Shown here in pieces: positions 63,252 to 64,000 of a stretch of 64,000 nt of DNA. Made by a program: the position numbers and the translations under genes. Source of the stretch: Dama dama (lineage: Eukaryota; Chordata; Mammalia; Artiodactyla; Cervidae); the NCBI RefSeq assembly GCF_033118175.1, contig NW_026870907.1, forward strand, positions 124,001 through 188,000, read 5' to 3'. The number at the start of each line of letters is the position of its first letter. The first letter of the stretch is position 1. The notes under the pieces were generated by a model. The model worked only from the letters and a program-made list of their open reading frames with translations. It was not told the origin of the DNA and ran no database searches.

Positions 63252-64000
63252 GTGATCTTGGGTTTTCTCTGGAGTGCCATCAAGGAAATCAAGGCTCCTT
63301 TCACATTTGATGTGGAACACGAAATTGCTCTGCACGCAGTGCAGGGGAATCAGGCCTCATCTCGCGGCGAGGGGGAAGTCTCTTGGTTTTTCTCGAGTTG
63401 CGGCCGGAACCTGGGGTATATTCTCGAGTTACGACGGGGAGGGCCCTTCCAGACACGTGTTTGTTCAGCGACTTGAGGACTCCTGCCTAGGTGTGAGGGA
63501 CAACCCGGGATTCTCCTCGAATCTTGGCATGGCAATTGGGATGCGTCTCCACGTGAGGCGGGAGACCCAGGGTCCCTTTCCACGTGCCACAGGGATCCTG
63601 GGACTCCTATCCATTTTCAAGAGGAGTCAGGCATCGTCTCCTTTGGAAGCATTGATCTCCCCGGACCTCTCGAGTTTTCAAAGGATGTGAGGCCTCCGGT
63701 CGCGATGAGGCGGAGAACTAGGTCTTTCTCTGTGGTCTCCACAGGGGATTCAGACATCCCTTCTTCTTGGGAGATGCAAGACGAGCCTGCATTCAATTCT
63801 CTGCAGGGATATCCGGCCTTACTTCGAGTCAGAGCATCTCGGTGTCCATTCCACTTGAGGCCACAAACTCAGGGTCCCTCTCACATACCTGTAGCTGAGA
63901 GAAGCCTCCTCTTGAGGTGCTTGTGGAAAGTTGGTATTCCTCTTGAGTCGAAGCCAGGGACAAAGCTCTCATCTCGAGTTGATTTGGGGTCCACGGAGCC
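63252..64000 (+). repeat. Partial satellite monomer at right window edge
   Basis: The unit starts with the usual GTGATCTTGGG and runs 749 bases before the window ends inside the GGGGTCCACGGAGCC segment. The array therefore continues to the right. Confidence 0.95.

Larger units (their letters stand above)
52904..64000 (+). repeat. Satellite I-like tandem array, right block
   Basis: The same ~796-bp satellite resumes directly after the LINE-1 and its target-site copy, in the same orientation and in register. Units start at 52908, 53704, 54500, 55296, 56091, 56886, 57682, 58477, 59273, 60069, 60864, 61660, 62457 and 63252. The last unit is cut by the window edge. Private variants shared within this block, such as the paired units at 55296/56091 and 54500/59273, show local exchange here as in the left block. 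No gene is present. Confidence 0.97.

Noticed and set aside
1..64000. CRISPR array or bacterial repeat system
   Set aside because: The 31-bp periodicity is contiguous diverged subrepeats without unique spacers, and the units are 796-bp satellite with a mammalian LINE-1 inside. Nothing is prokaryotic.

Overview
This window is a block of mammalian satellite DNA with no protein-coding or RNA gene that I can support. About 62.4 kb of the 64 kb is one head-to-tail tandem array in a single orientation. Its monomer is about 796 bp. I can place 77 complete monomers (one split by an insertion) plus a partial monomer at each window edge. Almost every monomer is 794-797 bp; the exceptions are 792, 792 and 793 bp. 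The monomer is itself built from about 26 diverged copies of a roughly 31-bp unit, anchored by CTCGAG/CTTGAG/TTCGAG hexamers that recur at 31-bp steps (26 x 31 = 806, about 10 bp lost). A 31-bp substructure and a monomer near 0.8 kb are features of the satellite I group of pecoran ruminants (the bovine 1.715, caprine/ovine and cervid satellite I families). I therefore read the source as centromeric or pericentromeric heterochromatin of a ruminant, of the 0.8-kb (caprine/ovine or deer) type rather than the 1.4-kb cattle type. The species cannot be fixed from sequence alone.

Layout: satellite array 1-51286; a 14-bp target-site duplication (51287-51300); a 5'-truncated, 5'-inverted LINE-1 (51301-52889); the second target-site copy (52890-52903); satellite array 52904-64000. 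The LINE-1 is the only non-satellite DNA. Its 3' part (poly(A), 3' UTR and the last ~200 codons of ORF2 with the Cys-rich motif) lies on the minus strand. An upstream piece of ORF2 lies inverted on the plus strand, and roughly 110-120 codons between the two pieces are missing, which is the signature of twin priming. Removing the element and one target-site copy (1603 bp) restores a monomer of exactly 796 bp.

The array has no fixed higher-order repeat. Groups of monomers are instead related by duplications at many different spacings: 1 monomer (795 bp), 2 (1591/1592), 6 (4773), 7 (5571), 9 (7155) and 13 (10346). Several have sharp edges inside monomers; one crossover falls within 37231-37241, where a 7-monomer duplicate meets a 9-monomer-offset duplicate. 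This is a readable record of unequal exchange or conversion.

The long open frames on both strands (about 261 codons plus, 118 codons minus, once per monomer) are by-products of the repeat. They start at GTG, rotate frame because 796 is not a multiple of three, and stop at the same TAG in each monomer. I did not find a new gene system. The points of interest are the fossil exchange junctions, the clean twin-primed LINE-1, and the high CpG density of the satellite.
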